From Microbacterium sp. 10M-3C3 (GTDB taxonomy: Bacteria > Actinomycetota > Actinomycetes > Actinomycetales > Microbacteriaceae), in contig NZ_CP034245.1 in NCBI RefSeq assembly GCF_003931875.1, positions 1,922,001 to 1,986,000 of the forward strand: 64,000 nt of DNA, in the 5' to 3' direction. Position numbers and translations under genes: made by a program. Shown piece after piece: positions 44,123 to 57,687 of the stretch. The notes beneath the pieces are model-generated. The model ran no database searches, was not told the DNA's origin, and saw only the letters and a list, made by a program, of their open reading frames with translations. Numbering within the stretch: position 1 is the first letter of the stretch; each line of letters opens with the position of its first letter.

Positions 44123-44409
44123 ACGACACCCTGACGCGGGAGGAGCAGGATCTCGCCTCGGATGCGGCGGTCGCGGGGCCGTGGCAGACCGTGGTGTGGG
44201 ACGACCCCGTCAACCTCATGAGCTACGTCGTGCACGTGTTCCGGACGTACTTCGGCTTTCCGGAGCCGCACGCACGGCGGCTGATGCTCGCCGTGCACCA
44301 TGAGGGGCACGCCGTCGTCGCCGAGGGGGCGCGCGAGCAGATGGAGCTCCACGCCCACGCCCTGCAGGACTACGGGCTGTGGGCGACCGTCCGGAAGGCA
44401 CCCGAATGA
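44119..44409 (+). CDS. clpS: ClpS, adaptor for ClpC/ClpA protease
   Basis: Delivers N-degron substrates to the Clp protease. The 96-aa protein has the family signature WDDPVNLMSYVVHVFRTYFGF and the following HEGHAVVAEG, which form the N-end pocket. GTG 44119 overlaps the metallopeptidase stop, and the clpS stop overlaps the DUF2017 start as ATGA. This set is conserved in actinobacteria. Confidence 0.94.
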   Translation: MNDTLTREEQDLASDAAVAGPWQTVVWDDPVNLMSYVVHVFRTYFGFPEPHARRLMLAVHHEGHAVVAEGAREQMELHAHALQDYGLWATVRKAPE

Positions 44410-44912
44410 GCGACGACGCCCCCGTCCTGGTGATGGAGATCACCGTCATCGAGGCCGCTCATCTCCGCGGTCTCGCGGCGCAGTTCGTGGAGCTCCTCGA
44501 GGGCTCGGATGCAGCCTCCGCCAGCGACCCGGCCGTGCGGCGCCTCGTGCCCGACGCGTATCCGGGCGACGACGCCGCATCCGCGGAGTTCCGCCGGCTC
44601 ACCGGCGACAATCTGCTGCGCCGCCGCGCCGCGGAGGCGCGCGCGATGATGGCGACGCTCGACCGGACGGGCGCGCTGCCCCAGGCGCCCGACATCGACG
44701 ACGCCGTCGGCCTCGCGGTGCGGACGGTGTCGCTGACCGCGGATGAGGCGGCCTCGTGGGTGCGCACGCTCGCGGCCGTCCGTCTCGTCATGGCCTCGCG
44801 CCTCGGGATCGACCGCGAGGACGACCACTCCCCCGACGACCCGCGGTTCCTGCTGTACGACTGGATCGGCGGCCGCCTCGACGGCATGGTGGCCGCGCTC
44901 GACCGCGGCTGA
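44406..44912 (+). CDS. DUF2017 family protein
   Basis: A 168-aa helical soluble protein of the actinobacterial DUF2017 family. It starts MSDDAPVLVMEITVIEA, carries ARLRVP-like conserved Arg-rich and DDPRFLLYDWIGGRLDGMVAAL segments, and has no catalytic motif I can see. ATG 44406 overlaps the clpS stop (ATGA), so it may assist or regulate ClpS-dependent degradation; that role is inferred only from linkage. Confidence 0.78.
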   Translation: MSDDAPVLVMEITVIEAAHLRGLAAQFVELLEGSDAASASDPAVRRLVPDAYPGDDAASAEFRRLTGDNLLRRRAAEARAMMATLDRTGALPQAPDIDDAVGLAVRTVSLTADEAASWVRTLAAVRLVMASRLGIDREDDHSPDDPRFLLYDWIGGRLDGMVAALDRG

Positions 44913-44946
44913 CGCCGTCGCGTCGAGGCCGTACGCCGCGCCGGGC

Positions 44947-44952
44947 TAGGCT
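44947..44952 (+). promoter_or_regulatory. -10 box TAGGCT, near-leaderless spacing
   Basis: TAGGCT ends eight bases before ATG 44961 of the YaeQ gene; GGAG also lies in the gap. Confidence 0.4.
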
Positions 44953-44960
44953 CGGAGACC

Positions 44961-45506
44961 ATGGCGATCGGTGCGACGATGATGACCTTCGACGTGCAGA
45001 TCGCGGACGTCGATCGCGGCGTGTACGAGGACATGACGGTGCGGCTCGCGCGTCACCCCTCCGAGACCGACGCGTTCCTCGTGACCCGTTTGCTCGCGTA
45101 CTGCCTCGAGTACGACGAGGGCATCGTGTTCAGCGAGGGGATTTCGGCGACCGACGAGCCGGCTGTGCTCGTCCGGGATGCCACCGGACGCGTCACGGCG
45201 TGGATCGAGGTGGGCGCGCCCGACGCCGAGCGCCTCCACTACGGCAGCCGCCTGGCCGACCGCACCCGCGGGTGGACCCACCGCGACCCCGACAAGCTCG
45301 TCGCGGGGTGGGCGGGGCGCCGCATCCACGACGCCGAGCACATCGCCGTGCACTCCTTCGACGCGGGATTCGTGGATGCGGCGGCCGCGGCGGTGGAGCG
45401 CCGCAACCGCCTGACCGTGTCGCGCATCGAGGACCGGCTCTACGTCGATGTCAACGGCACGGCGCTCGAGACCGACGTGCACACCCGCACGCTCGACGCG
45501 CGCTGA
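44961..45506 (+). CDS. YaeQ family protein
   Basis: A 181-aa protein of the YaeQ family, which adopts a nuclease-like PD-(D/E)XK fold of unclear function. Conserved pieces are VQIADVDRGVYEDMTVRLARHPSETD, RLLAYCLEYDEGIVFSEGIS, ARVTAWIEVGAPDAERLH-type and WTHRDPDKLVAGWAG. Candidate acidic and lysine residues of the fold are in these blocks. It is convergent with the P-loop kinase gene. Confidence 0.9.
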   Translation: MAIGATMMTFDVQIADVDRGVYEDMTVRLARHPSETDAFLVTRLLAYCLEYDEGIVFSEGISATDEPAVLVRDATGRVTAWIEVGAPDAERLHYGSRLADRTRGWTHRDPDKLVAGWAGRRIHDAEHIAVHSFDAGFVDAAAAAVERRNRLTVSRIEDRLYVDVNGTALETDVHTRTLDAR

Positions 45507-45521
45507 GGCATCCGCGCGACG

Positions 45522-46115
45522 TCAGGGGACGGCGAGCACGAGCGACGCGCGGGATGCGGGGTCGTCATCCCGGACGTGGGCGTCCTCCTGCCGGGCCCAT
45601 TCGTCCCAGTGCGGGCGGTACGTCTCGCCGTCGCGGGCGAGCGCTCGTCGCTTGCGCGTCGCCGCCGGCGCCTCGAGCCACACGCGCACGTCGCCGAGCG
45701 GCGCGGTGCGGGCGGTGAGGAGTCCCGCGCCCTCGACGATGAGCGGAAGTGAGGGGTCGACGGCGTGCGCCTCGGCGCGCTCCCCCGCCTGCCAGTCCCA
45801 CCGCTGCCACACGCCGATGAGGCCGCGCGCGTGCGGCACCAGCACGGTCTGCCGCGCGTACTCGACACCCTCGACGAGCCCGCCCCAGCCGGGGTACAGC
45901 GCATCCAGGGCGACGAGCTGCACGCGCCCGCGCTGCGGCCACCGCGCGACGACGCGCTGCGCGAGCGAGGTCTTCCCGGCGCCGCTGCGGCCGTCGACGA
46001 GCACGACCGGGTTGCTCGCCGCGACACCGCGCACGGCCTCGATCACCGCCGCGACGGCGGCGTCCAGCGCGCGGGCGAAGGGGTCGGCGCTACTTCCTGA
46101 GGGCGCGGATGACAC
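45522..46115 (-). CDS. Uridine-kinase-like P-loop kinase
   Basis: A 197-aa P-loop NTPase. Walker A is DGRSGAGKTS near residue 42, followed by VQLVALDALYPGWGGL and a lid-like basic segment RKRRALARDG. It resembles uridine/phosphoribulokinase-type kinases found in actinobacteria; substrate unknown. GTG 46115 lies 26 bp inside the end of the upstream GerW-like gene, so they are coupled. The frame runs open far upstream by chance; homology stops here. Confidence 0.82.
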   Translation of the reverse strand: MSSAPSGSSADPFARALDAAVAAVIEAVRGVAASNPVVLVDGRSGAGKTSLAQRVVARWPQRGRVQLVALDALYPGWGGLVEGVEYARQTVLVPHARGLIGVWQRWDWQAGERAEAHAVDPSLPLIVEGAGLLTARTAPLGDVRVWLEAPAATRKRRALARDGETYRPHWDEWARQEDAHVRDDDPASRASLVLAVP

Positions 46116-46410
46116 GGCTGAGCGCGCGGCCGGCGACCCACACGAAGGGGATCGCGATCGCGAGGAACGACACGACGTTCGGCTCGAAGCGCAGGTCGTC
46201 GCCGCGCCGGATGTAGGCGCCGAGCGGCACCGTGTACCCGCCGCCGCCCCCGCCGCCGTTGCCGGACTCGTCCGAGCCGCCCCCGTAGCCGCTCCACGTG
46301 AGGGCGACGGGCACGAACCGCACGCCGTCGACGTCCTGCTGCTCTCCGTAGGCGCTCGAGACGCCGAACTGCGCGGCCTGCTTGCCGAGATCCAAGGCGA
46401 TGTTGGGCAT
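46090..46410 (-). CDS. GerW/YtfJ-like protein with glycine tract
   Basis: A 106-aa protein resembling the sporulation protein YtfJ/GerW family. It has a glycine run followed by YTVPLGAYIRRGDDLRF and a C-terminal hydrophobic segment VVSFLAIAIPFVWVAG that could anchor it in the membrane. Relatives occur in non-sporulating actinobacteria too, so no sporulation role is implied. TACGGT lies six bases before ATG 46410. The kinase gene overlaps its end. Confidence 0.7.
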   Translation of the reverse strand: MPNIALDLGKQAAQFGVSSAYGEQQDVDGVRFVPVALTWSGYGGGSDESGNGGGGGGGYTVPLGAYIRRGDDLRFEPNVVSFLAIAIPFVWVAGRALSRVIRALRK

Positions 46411-46416
46411 ACGCTC

Positions 46417-46422
46417 ACCGTA
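46417..46422 (-). promoter_or_regulatory. -10 box TACGGT, leaderless spacing
   Basis: Minus-strand TACGGT ends six bases before ATG 46410. Confidence 0.4.
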
Positions 46423-46471
46423 CCGCCACACCGCCCGCTCGCCAGGGTGTCGACAGGGCGGGATCGATGGG

Positions 46472-47728
46472 CTAGCCGTCGTGGGAGGGCAGCGGATGCG
46501 ACGGCAGCACGCCGTCGTCCCGTCGCGGCCCCAGGAGCGCCGCGCGGGTGACGGCGCCGCGGCCGAAGCGCTCGGCGGCGCCGTCGAGCGCGTCCTCGGC
46601 GGCGCGCCACTCCTCGTCGTCGTCCCACAGGCCGAGCGCCCCCGTGGCCGCGCGCAGCCGTTCGCCGCGGACGCCCACGAGCCGCACGGGGAGCGACCGC
46701 TCGATCGTGTCGAACATCTCGATCGCGGCCTCGCCGATCCGCTGCCCGACGGCGGTCGGCTCGGGGAGGGTGCGGGAGCGGCTGAGGGTCGTGAAGTCCG
46801 ACAGCCGCACCTTGATGGCGATCGTCGCCGCCTCCACGCCGTGCCGGCGCATGCGCGAGGCGACGCGGTCGGCGAGGCGGCGCAGCTCGACGTGCAGCAC
46901 GCGCACGTCGCCGATGTCGTGGCTGAAGGTCTCCTCGTGCCCGATGCTCTTCTCGACGCGCTCGGTGTGGACGACCCGCGGGTCGATGCCGCGGGACAGC
47001 TGCCAGATGCGCTCGCCCATCGCGGCACCGAGCGCGCGGTCCAGGAGCGTGCGCGGCGTGGCGAGGATGTCGGCGACCGTGCGGATGCCGCGGGACTCGA
47101 GAGCCTCGGCCGCCTTCGGCCCGACGCCCCACAGCGCGCGCACCGAGCGCGCGGCGAGGAACTCCTGCGTGCGCGTCTCCGGCACGATGAGCAGCCCGTC
47201 GGGCTTGCTGATCGTGGAGGCCATCTTCGCGACGTGCTTGGTCGCCGCGACCCCGATGCTGCACGTGAGCCCCGTCTCCTCGAGCACGCGCCGGCGCAGC
47301 ATCCGCGCGATCGTGCCGGGACTCCCCCACAGTCGCCGGGCGCCGCGCACGTCGAGGAAGGCCTCGTCGATCGAGAGGGGCTCGACGAGCGGCGTGACGT
47401 CGCCGAAGATCGCCATGACGCGCTGCGACAGCTCGACGTACCGGTCGAGGTGCGGCCGCACGACCGTCGCGGTCGGGCACAGCCGCAGCGCATGGGCGAC
47501 GGGCATCGCCGAGCGCACGCCGAACCGGCGGGCCTCGTACGACGCGCTGGAGACGACGCCGCGCCCCTCGGCCGCGCCGACGATGATCGGCTTGCCCTTC
47601 AGCGACGGGTCGTCGAGCACCTCGACCGACGCGTAGAACGCATCCATGTCGACGTGGAGGATCCCCGTGCCGGTGTCGTCGGCGTCGGGCGGCGAGATCA
47701 GTCTCCCCGTGCCGTCGCCGCGTCCCAT
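46472..47728 (-). CDS. dinB: DNA polymerase IV
   Basis: A Y-family translesion polymerase of 418 aa. Metal-binding catalytic motifs are HVDMDAFYASVE near residue 25 and PLSIDEAFLDV near 118; the thumb HhH follows and the little finger occupies about 250-350 (TLSRSRTLPEPT). No canonical C-terminal beta-clamp QxxLF box is evident; the tail ends LLGPRRDDGVLPSHPLPSHDG. ATG 47728 is six bases after GAGAAT, a weak -10. There is no visible LexA box. Confidence 0.95.
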   Translation of the reverse strand: MGRGDGTGRLISPPDADDTGTGILHVDMDAFYASVEVLDDPSLKGKPIIVGAAEGRGVVSSASYEARRFGVRSAMPVAHALRLCPTATVVRPHLDRYVELSQRVMAIFGDVTPLVEPLSIDEAFLDVRGARRLWGSPGTIARMLRRRVLEETGLTCSIGVAATKHVAKMASTISKPDGLLIVPETRTQEFLAARSVRALWGVGPKAAEALESRGIRTVADILATPRTLLDRALGAAMGERIWQLSRGIDPRVVHTERVEKSIGHEETFSHDIGDVRVLHVELRRLADRVASRMRRHGVEAATIAIKVRLSDFTTLSRSRTLPEPTAVGQRIGEAAIEMFDTIERSLPVRLVGVRGERLRAATGALGLWDDDEEWRAAEDALDGAAERFGRGAVTRAALLGPRRDDGVLPSHPLPSHDG

Positions 47729-47776
47729 GGGTCCATTCTCGCGCGGACCGCCGACATCGACGGCCCGCGCGGGCAG

Positions 47777-49291
47777 CTACTGCGCGGCGCGCTCGAGGAC
47801 GAGCTCGCGCACGCGTGCGGCGTCGGCCTGGCCCTTCATGGCCTTCATGACCGCACCGATCACGGCGCCCGCCGCCTGCACCTTGCCGTCGCGGATCTTG
47901 GCGAGGACGTCGGGCTGCGCGGCCAGAGCCTCGTCGATCGCGGCACGGAGCGCCCCGTCGTCGGAGACGACCGCGAGGCCCCGGGCGTCGACGACCTCCT
48001 GCGGCGTGCCCTCGCCCGCGATCACGCCCTCGAGCACCTGGCGCCCGAGCTTGTCGGTGAGCGTGCCGGCGTCGACGAGCGCCTGCAGCGCCGCGACGCT
48101 CTCGGGCGTCACGAGCTCGGCCGGCTCGCGGTCCTGCGCGTTCGCGATGCGGGTGATCTCGCCCGTCCACCACTTGCGCGCCGCGGCGGGCGCGGCCCCC
48201 GCGGCGACGGTGGCCTCGACCTCGGCGAGCAGGCCGCCGTTGACGACGTCCTGGAATTCGAGATCGGTGAAGCCCCAGTCCGTCTTCAGGCGCCGCCGAC
48301 GCGCCGCCGGCGGCTCGGGCAGGGCGGCGCGCAGCTGCTCGATGAGCGCGCTGGACGGCTCCACGGGCAGCAGGTCGGGCTCGGGGAAGTAGCGGTAGTC
48401 GTCGGCGTCGGACTTCGGGCGACCGGGCGAGGTCGTCCCGGTGTCCTCGTGCCAGTGCCGCGTCTCCTGCGTGATCGCGCCGCCGGCCGCGAGGATCGCC
48501 GCCTGCCGCTGGATCTCGTACCGCACGGCCCGCTCGACCGAGCGCATCGAGTTGACGTTCTTGGTCTCCGTGCGCGTGCCGAGCTTCCCTTGCCCGCGCG
48601 GGCGCAGCGAGACGTTGGCGTCGCAGCGGAGGTTGCCGCGCTCGAGGCGCGCCTCGGAGATCCCGAGCGCCCGCACGATGTCGCGGATGGTCGCGACGTA
48701 GGCCCTGGCGAGCTCGGGGGCGGAGGCCTCCGCCCCGAAGATCGGCTTGGTCACGATCTCCACGAGCGGCACGCCCGCGCGGTTGTAGTCCACGAGGGAA
48801 TACTCGGCGCCCTGGATGCGCCCGGTCGCCCCACCCATGTGGGTGAGCTTGCCGGCGTCCTCCTCCATGTGCGCGCGCTCGATCGGCACCGTCACCACGG
48901 TGCCGTCGGACAGCTCGACCTCGACCTGCCCGTCGAAGGCGATCGGCTCGTCGTACTGCGAGATCTGGTAGTTCTTGCCGAGGTCGGGGTAGAAGTAGTT
49001 CTTCCGCGCGAACCGGCTGGACGGCGCGATCGAGCAGCCGAGGGCGAGGCCGAGGCTGATCGAGGAGCGCACCGCCTCTTCGTTCACGACCGGCAGTGCG
49101 CCCGGGAGCCCCATGTCCACCGGAGCGACGAGCGTGTTCGGCTCCGCGCCGTGGTTCTCGCCGTGGGCGGGGTTCGGCGCGCCGGAGAACATCTTCGTGC
49201 GCGTGTTCAGCTCGACGTGCACCTCGAACCCGAGCACGGGCTCGAACAGTTCGAGCGCCTTGTCGAAGTCCATCAGCTCGGCCTTGGCCAT
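47777..49291 (-). CDS. gatB: Asp/Glu-tRNA amidotransferase subunit B
   Basis: Activates Glu-tRNA-Gln/Asp-tRNA-Asn for amidation with GatA and GatC. The 504-aa protein has [16 protein letters not shown] at the start, the [16 protein letters not shown] core and the C-terminal GatB/YqeY helical tail ([15 protein letters not shown]). ATG 49291 shares one base with the gatA stop (TGATG). It is the last gene of gatC-gatA-gatB, the usual order. Confidence 0.97.
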   Translation of the reverse strand: MAKAELMDFDKALELFEPVLGFEVHVELNTRTKMFSGAPNPAHGENHGAEPNTLVAPVDMGLPGALPVVNEEAVRSSISLGLALGCSIAPSSRFARKNYFYPDLGKNYQISQYDEPIAFDGQVEVELSDGTVVTVPIERAHMEEDAGKLTHMGGATGRIQGAEYSLVDYNRAGVPLVEIVTKPIFGAEASAPELARAYVATIRDIVRALGISEARLERGNLRCDANVSLRPRGQGKLGTRTETKNVNSMRSVERAVRYEIQRQAAILAAGGAITQETRHWHEDTGTTSPGRPKSDADDYRYFPEPDLLPVEPSSALIEQLRAALPEPPAARRRRLKTDWGFTDLEFQDVVNGGLLAEVEATVAAGAAPAAARKWWTGEITRIANAQDREPAELVTPESVAALQALVDAGTLTDKLGRQVLEGVIAGEGTPQEVVDARGLAVVSDDGALRAAIDEALAAQPDVLAKIRDGKVQAAGAVIGAVMKAMKGQADAARVRELVLERAAQ

Positions 49292-50826
49292 CACACCGCT
49301 CCTTCCGTCGCGCGGGGGGCTTCTCGCAGCGCCGGCAGCCGGTCGAGGAGCGGCCCGCCCCACGTGTCGACGAGGACGCTCTCCAGGGCCGCCCCGACGC
49401 GGTACAGCCGCGCGTCCTCGCGGAGCGGGGCGAGGAACTGGATGCCGACGGGCAGGCCGTCCTCCTCCGCGAGCCCCGACGGGATCGAGATGCCGGGGAC
49501 GCCGGCGAGGTTCGCCGGGATCGTCGTGACATCATTCAGGTACATCTGCAGCGGGTCGTCGAGCTTCTCGCCCAGGCGGAAGGCCGTCGTGGGCGCCGAG
49601 GGCGTCGCGATGACGTCGACGTCGGCGAAGGCGTTCGCGAAGTCCTGCTGGATGAGCGTGCGCACCTTCTGGGCGCTGCCGTAGTACGCGTCGTAGTAGC
49701 CGGCCGAGAGGGCGTACGTACCCAGGATGATGCGGCGCTTCACCTCGTCGCCGAAGCCGGCTTCGCGCGTGGCGGCCATGACCTCTTCGACGGTGGCCGC
49801 GGCGTGCGGGGTCACGCGCATGCCGAAGCGGACCGAGTCGAACTTGGCGAGGTTGCTCGAGGCCTCGGCGGGGAGGATCAGGTAGTACGCCGCGACGCCG
49901 TACTCGAAGTGGGGCGCGCTGATCTCGACGATCTCGGCGCCATGCGCCTCCATCGCCGCCAGGGCACTGCGGAACGACGCCGACACGCCCTTTTGGAAGC
50001 CGCTCTCGTCGAGCTCGCGGATGACGCCCACCTTGAGGCCGCGGAGCACGTCGCCGCGCGCGCCCTCGCGCGCCGCCTCGGCGAACGACGGCCACGCGTC
50101 CGTGAGCGAGGTCGCATCGTGCGGGTCGTGCCCGGCGATCACGTCGTGCAGGAGGCCCGCGTCGAGGACGGTGCGCGTGACCGGCCCGACCTGGTCGAGG
50201 CTCGAGGCGAGCGCGATCGCGCCGTAGCGGCTCACGCCGCCGTACGTCGGCTTGATCCCCACGGTCCCCGTCACGTGCGCGGGCTGGCGGATCGATCCGC
50301 CCGTGTCGGAGCCGAGCGCGAGCGGCGCCTCGAAGGCGGCCACCGCCGCGGCGGAGCCGCCGCCGGAACCGCCGGGGATGCGCTCGCGGTCCCACGGGTT
50401 GCGGGTCGGGCCGTACGCGGAGTGCTCTGTCGACGAGCCCATCGCGAACTCGTCCATGTTCGTCTTGCCGAGCGGCACCAGTCCGGCCGCGCGCGAGCGG
50501 GCGACGACGGTCGCGTCGTAGGGCGACATGTAACCCTCGAGGATCCTCGATCCGCTCGTGGAGGGCATGTCGATCGTGACGAGCACGTCCTTGATCGCGA
50601 GCGGCACACCCGCGACCGGGCCCAGCTGCTCCCCCGCCGCGCGACGGCGGTCGACGTCGGCGGCGACCTCCAGCGCGCCGGCGTTGACGTGGAGGAACGC
50701 GTGCAGGTCGCCGTCGACGGCCGCGATGCGGTCGAGGTGGGCGCGAGTGGCCTCGACGCTGGAGACCTCGCCGGCGGCGAGGGCTCCGGCGAGGTCGGCG
50801 GCGCTCAGGCGCGTGAGGTCGCTCAC
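49291..50826 (-). CDS. gatA: Asp/Glu-tRNA amidotransferase subunit A
   Basis: The 511-aa amidase that releases ammonia from glutamine. The amidase Ser-cisSer-Lys triad is in VPLAIKDVL (Lys), [32 protein letters not shown] (serines). GTG 50826 overlaps the gatC stop as GTGA, so gatC, gatA and gatB are translated together. Confidence 0.97.
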   Translation of the reverse strand: MSDLTRLSAADLAGALAAGEVSSVEATRAHLDRIAAVDGDLHAFLHVNAGALEVAADVDRRRAAGEQLGPVAGVPLAIKDVLVTIDMPSTSGSRILEGYMSPYDATVVARSRAAGLVPLGKTNMDEFAMGSSTEHSAYGPTRNPWDRERIPGGSGGGSAAAVAAFEAPLALGSDTGGSIRQPAHVTGTVGIKPTYGGVSRYGAIALASSLDQVGPVTRTVLDAGLLHDVIAGHDPHDATSLTDAWPSFAEAAREGARGDVLRGLKVGVIRELDESGFQKGVSASFRSALAAMEAHGAEIVEISAPHFEYGVAAYYLILPAEASSNLAKFDSVRFGMRVTPHAAATVEEVMAATREAGFGDEVKRRIILGTYALSAGYYDAYYGSAQKVRTLIQQDFANAFADVDVIATPSAPTTAFRLGEKLDDPLQMYLNDVTTIPANLAGVPGISIPSGLAEEDGLPVGIQFLAPLREDARLYRVGAALESVLVDTWGGPLLDRLPALREAPRATEGAV

Positions 50827-51122
50827 TGCTCCTCCCCCAGGATCGCGGTGACGCGGAAGCGGTCGTCCGTCGCATCCGGCGCGTTCTGCAGCGCCTGCGC
50901 GCGCGTGAGGACGTCGCCCGGCTCGTCGGCGCGGAAGACGTTGGCGAGCGGGACCGGGTGGCTGGTGGCCGGGACGTCGGGGGTCGCGACCTCGGAGACC
51001 TTGGCGATGTTGTCGACGATGACGTCGAGCTGGCCGGTGAGGCGCGTCACCTCCTCGTCGCTCAGCTGGATCCGGGCGAGCACGCCGAGATGGCGCACGA
51101 GATCGGGGGTGATTTCAGACAC
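50823..51122 (-). CDS. gatC: Asp/Glu-tRNA amidotransferase subunit C
   Basis: The 99-aa linking subunit. [39 protein letters not shown] and the C-terminal [22 protein letters not shown] are typical GatC. GTG 51122 is six bases after TAGGAT, so the operon mRNA may be leaderless. Confidence 0.94.
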   Translation of the reverse strand: MSEITPDLVRHLGVLARIQLSDEEVTRLTGQLDVIVDNIAKVSEVATPDVPATSHPVPLANVFRADEPGDVLTRAQALQNAPDATDDRFRVTAILGEEQ

Positions 51123-51128
51123 CCTTCG

Positions 51129-51134
51129 ATCCTA
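51129..51134 (-). promoter_or_regulatory. -10 box TAGGAT of gatCAB, leaderless spacing
   Basis: Minus-strand TAGGAT ends six bases before GTG 51122. Confidence 0.45.
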
Positions 51135-51161
51135 GTTCGGCCGGCCGCCGACCCCCGGCCG

Positions 51162-51167
51162 TAGGCT
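51162..51167 (+). promoter_or_regulatory. -10 box TAGGCT, leaderless spacing
   Basis: TAGGCT ends six bases before GTG 51174 of the acyl-CoA ligase. The divergent gatC promoter is only 27 bp away. Confidence 0.45.
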
Positions 51168-51173
51168 GGCGCG

Positions 51174-52862
51174 GTGACGACCTTCGAGCCGCCTCGACCG
51201 TGGACCGCCAGCTACGCCGACGGCGTCCCCGAAGACCTCGGCCCCATCGAGGGGTCGCTCGTCGACATCGTCGACGCCTCCGCGCGCGACTACCCGGATG
51301 CGCCGGCGCTGCAGTTCTTCGGCCGCGAGACGACGTACCGCTCGCTCCACGAGCAGATCGAGCGCGCCGCGGCGGGGCTGCGCGCGCAGGGCGTGCGAGC
51401 CGGCGACCCCGTCGCCATCGTGCTCCCCAACTGCCCGCAGCACATCGTCGCGTTCTATGCGGTGCTGCGCCTGGGCGCCATCGTGGTCGAGCACAACCCG
51501 CTCTACACGGCGCGGGAGCTGCGCAAGCAGTTCGAGGATCACGGCGCACGCCACGCGATCGTGTGGAGCAAGGTCGTCCGCACGATCCAGGACTTCCCGG
51601 CCGACCTGCGGGTGGACACGCTCGTCTCGATCGACGTGACCCGCGCGATGCCGCTGCCCACGCGCGTCGCGCTGCGCCTCCCCGTCGCCAAGGCGCGGGA
51701 GTCGCGCGCCGCGCTGCACGCGCGCGTGACGGGCACCGTCACGTGGGAGCAGCTGCTGCGCTCCGAGCGCCTCCCGGCGTCGCATCCGCGCCCGCGCACC
51801 GACGATCTCGCCATCATCCAGTACACGAGCGGCACGACGGGCACCCCCAAGGGCGCCGCGCTCACGCACCGCAACCTCGCCGCCAATGCGGCCCAGGCCC
51901 GTGCGTGGGTCCCCGAGATCCGTCGCGGCAACGGATGCGTCGTGTACGCCGTGCTGCCGATGTTCCACGCCTACGGGCTCACCCTGTGCCTGACGTTCGC
52001 GATGTCGATGGGGGCACGGCTCGTGCTGTTCCCCCGGTTCGACCCCGACATGGTGCTCACGGTGACGAAGCGGCATCCGGCCACGTTCCTGCCGCTCGTG
52101 CCCCCGATCGCCGAGCGGCTGCTCGCGGCGTCGGAGGCGCGGGGCATCCCGCTCGCGGGCACGCGCATCGCGATCTCCGGTGCCATGGCGCTGCCGCACG
52201 ACCTCGTCGTGCCGTTCGAAGCCGCCTCCGGCGGATATCTCGTCGAGGGGTACGGCCTGAGCGAGTGCTCCCCCGTGCTCATGGCGAACCCGGTCGCCGA
52301 CAATCGGGTGCCCGGCACGGTGGGCCTTCCCCTCCCCGGCACCGAGTGCCGCGTCGTCGATCCCGACGACCCGCGGCGCGACGTCGCGCCGGGGTCGGCG
52401 GGCGAGCTGCTCGTCCGCGGACCGCAGGTGTTCTCCGGCTACTACGGCAAGCCCGAGGAGACCGAGGAGGTCTTCGTCGACGGCTGGTTCCGCACCGGTG
52501 ACATCGTAACGATCGACGAGGCCGGGTTCGTCCGCATCGTCGACCGGATCAAGGAGCTCATCATCACGGGCGGGTTCAACGTCGCCCCCACCGAGGTCGA
52601 GAACGTGCTGCGCCAGCACCCGCGCGTCGCCGACGTCGCGGTCGTCGGGCTCCCGAGCGCCCACTCGGGAGAGGAGGTCGTGGCCGCGGTGGTGCCCGAG
52701 GGCGACGGCGGGCTCGACGTCGACGACGTGCGCGCGTTCGCCCGCGGCATCCTGACGCCGTACAAGGTGCCGCGGCGCATCGTCGTGGTGGACGAGCTGC
52801 CGCGCTCGCTCATCGGCAAGGTGCTGCGCCGTCAGGTGCGGGAGCAGCTCCTCGCCGACTGA
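51174..52862 (+). CDS. Fatty-acid acyl-CoA ligase (AMP-binding family)
   Basis: A 562-aa adenylating enzyme that activates a carboxylic acid to acyl-CoA. The P-loop motif QYTSGTTGTPKGAALTH near residue 225, EGYGLSECSP near 360, the hinge DGWFRTGDI and RIKELIITGGFN near 450-470, and GKVLRRQVRE with the catalytic Lys near the C terminus are complete. Length and motifs suggest long-chain fatty acids, but chain length is not certain. GTG 51174 follows TAGGCT directly. Confidence 0.92.
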   Translation: MTTFEPPRPWTASYADGVPEDLGPIEGSLVDIVDASARDYPDAPALQFFGRETTYRSLHEQIERAAAGLRAQGVRAGDPVAIVLPNCPQHIVAFYAVLRLGAIVVEHNPLYTARELRKQFEDHGARHAIVWSKVVRTIQDFPADLRVDTLVSIDVTRAMPLPTRVALRLPVAKARESRAALHARVTGTVTWEQLLRSERLPASHPRPRTDDLAIIQYTSGTTGTPKGAALTHRNLAANAAQARAWVPEIRRGNGCVVYAVLPMFHAYGLTLCLTFAMSMGARLVLFPRFDPDMVLTVTKRHPATFLPLVPPIAERLLAASEARGIPLAGTRIAISGAMALPHDLVVPFEAASGGYLVEGYGLSECSPVLMANPVADNRVPGTVGLPLPGTECRVVDPDDPRRDVAPGSAGELLVRGPQVFSGYYGKPEETEEVFVDGWFRTGDIVTIDEAGFVRIVDRIKELIITGGFNVAPTEVENVLRQHPRVADVAVVGLPSAHSGEEVVAAVVPEGDGGLDVDDVRAFARGILTPYKVPRRIVVVDELPRSLIGKVLRRQVREQLLAD

Positions 52863-52881
52863 CCCCGCCAGACGCGCGCTG

Positions 52882-56475
<3,594 letters not shown>

Positions 56476-57654
56476 TCAGCGGGCGGCGCGGGCGGATGCG
56501 GCGGCGGCGCGCGCATACGCGTCGGGCAGGGCGCGCAGCACGGCGTCGACGTCGGCGTCGGTCGACGTGCGACCGAGCGTGAGCCGCAGCACCGAGCGCG
56601 CCTCGCGCTCGGTGCGGCCGAGGGCGAGCACCACGTGCGAGGGCTCGGCGACACCGGCCTGGCACGCCGATCCGGTCGATACGGCCACGCCGTGCTGGTC
56701 GAGGAGGAACAGCAGCGTCTCGCCCGCCGCATCCGGGAACAGCACGTGGACGTTGCCGGGGATCCGCGCGAGCGGGTCGCCGAGCAGCTCCGCTGCGGGG
56801 ACGGCCTCGCGGATGCCGCGCCACAGCCTGTCCGCGAGGGCGGTCAGCCGGTCGGACTCGGCCTCGCGCTCGGCCTCCGCGAGACGCGCGGCGACGGCGA
56901 ACGCCTGCGCACCCGCGACGTCCTGCGTGCCCGCGCGCAGCCCGCGCTGCTGACCGCCGCCGTGCAGGAGCGGCGCGAGGCGCGCCGAGCGCGCCACGAC
57001 GAGCGCGCCGACCCCGACGGGCGCGCCGACCTTGTGCGCCGACACGCTCAGCGCGACGAGCCCGGCCCCCGCCGGCGCATCCCCGCGCCACGGGCGGAAG
57101 GTCACCGGCACGTGCCCCAGGGCCGAGACGGCGTCCAGATGCAGCGGCACGCGCGCGGTCGCGGCGAGCGCCGCGAGACGGCCGGCGTCCTGCACGGTGC
57201 CGACCTCGTTGTTCGCCACGAGCGCCGTCGCCAGGGCAGCCCCGTCGAGCGCGTCGCCGAAGGCCTCGGCGTCGATGCGGCCGACGGCGTCCAGCGACAC
57301 CGCGCGCACGCGCGCCCTCTCCGACGCCGCGAGCCCCGCGACGGCGTCCAGGGTCGCGTGGTGCTCGCCGTCGGGCAGCACGATCGCGTCGGCGCAGGCG
57401 GCGCGCGCCGCCCACAGCCCCTTCACGGCCGTGTTCACCGCCTCGGTGCCGCCGGAGGTGAAGACGACCTCGACGGGGTCGCACCGCAGCGTCTCGGCGA
57501 GGCTCTCGCGCGCCTCCTCCAGCAGCCGCCGCGCGGCCTGTCCGGCGCCGTGGATCGAGGACGCGTTGCCGGCCACGACGGTCGCGGCGAGCCACGCGTC
57601 ACGGGCCTCGTCGCGCAGCGGCGACGTGGCGGCGTGGTCGAGGTAGACCGTCAT
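56476..57654 (-). CDS. Cysteine desulfurase (NifS/IscS-like)
   Basis: A 392-aa PLP enzyme that takes sulfur from cysteine and forms a persulfide. YLDHAATSPLRDE at the start, GGTEAVNTAVKG, the PLP-lysine segment SVSAHKVGAPVGVG, and the loop cysteine in STGSACQAGVAEPSHV are all intact. ATG 57654 follows GGGAGGG. Lying directly before mnmA, it probably feeds tRNA thiolation in this organism; iron-sulfur assembly is the alternative. Confidence 0.93.
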   Translation of the reverse strand: MTVYLDHAATSPLRDEARDAWLAATVVAGNASSIHGAGQAARRLLEEARESLAETLRCDPVEVVFTSGGTEAVNTAVKGLWAARAACADAIVLPDGEHHATLDAVAGLAASERARVRAVSLDAVGRIDAEAFGDALDGAALATALVANNEVGTVQDAGRLAALAATARVPLHLDAVSALGHVPVTFRPWRGDAPAGAGLVALSVSAHKVGAPVGVGALVVARSARLAPLLHGGGQQRGLRAGTQDVAGAQAFAVAARLAEAEREAESDRLTALADRLWRGIREAVPAAELLGDPLARIPGNVHVLFPDAAGETLLFLLDQHGVAVSTGSACQAGVAEPSHVVLALGRTEREARSVLRLTLGRTSTDADVDAVLRALPDAYARAAAASARAAR

Positions 57655-57687
57655 GCGCCCTCCCGTCACACGCCCGACACGACCCGT

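Noticed and set aside
46116..49535. Upstream extension of the P-loop kinase frame to over 1300 codons
   Set aside because: Only the last 197 codons resemble a protein family; the rest runs out of frame through dinB and gatB.
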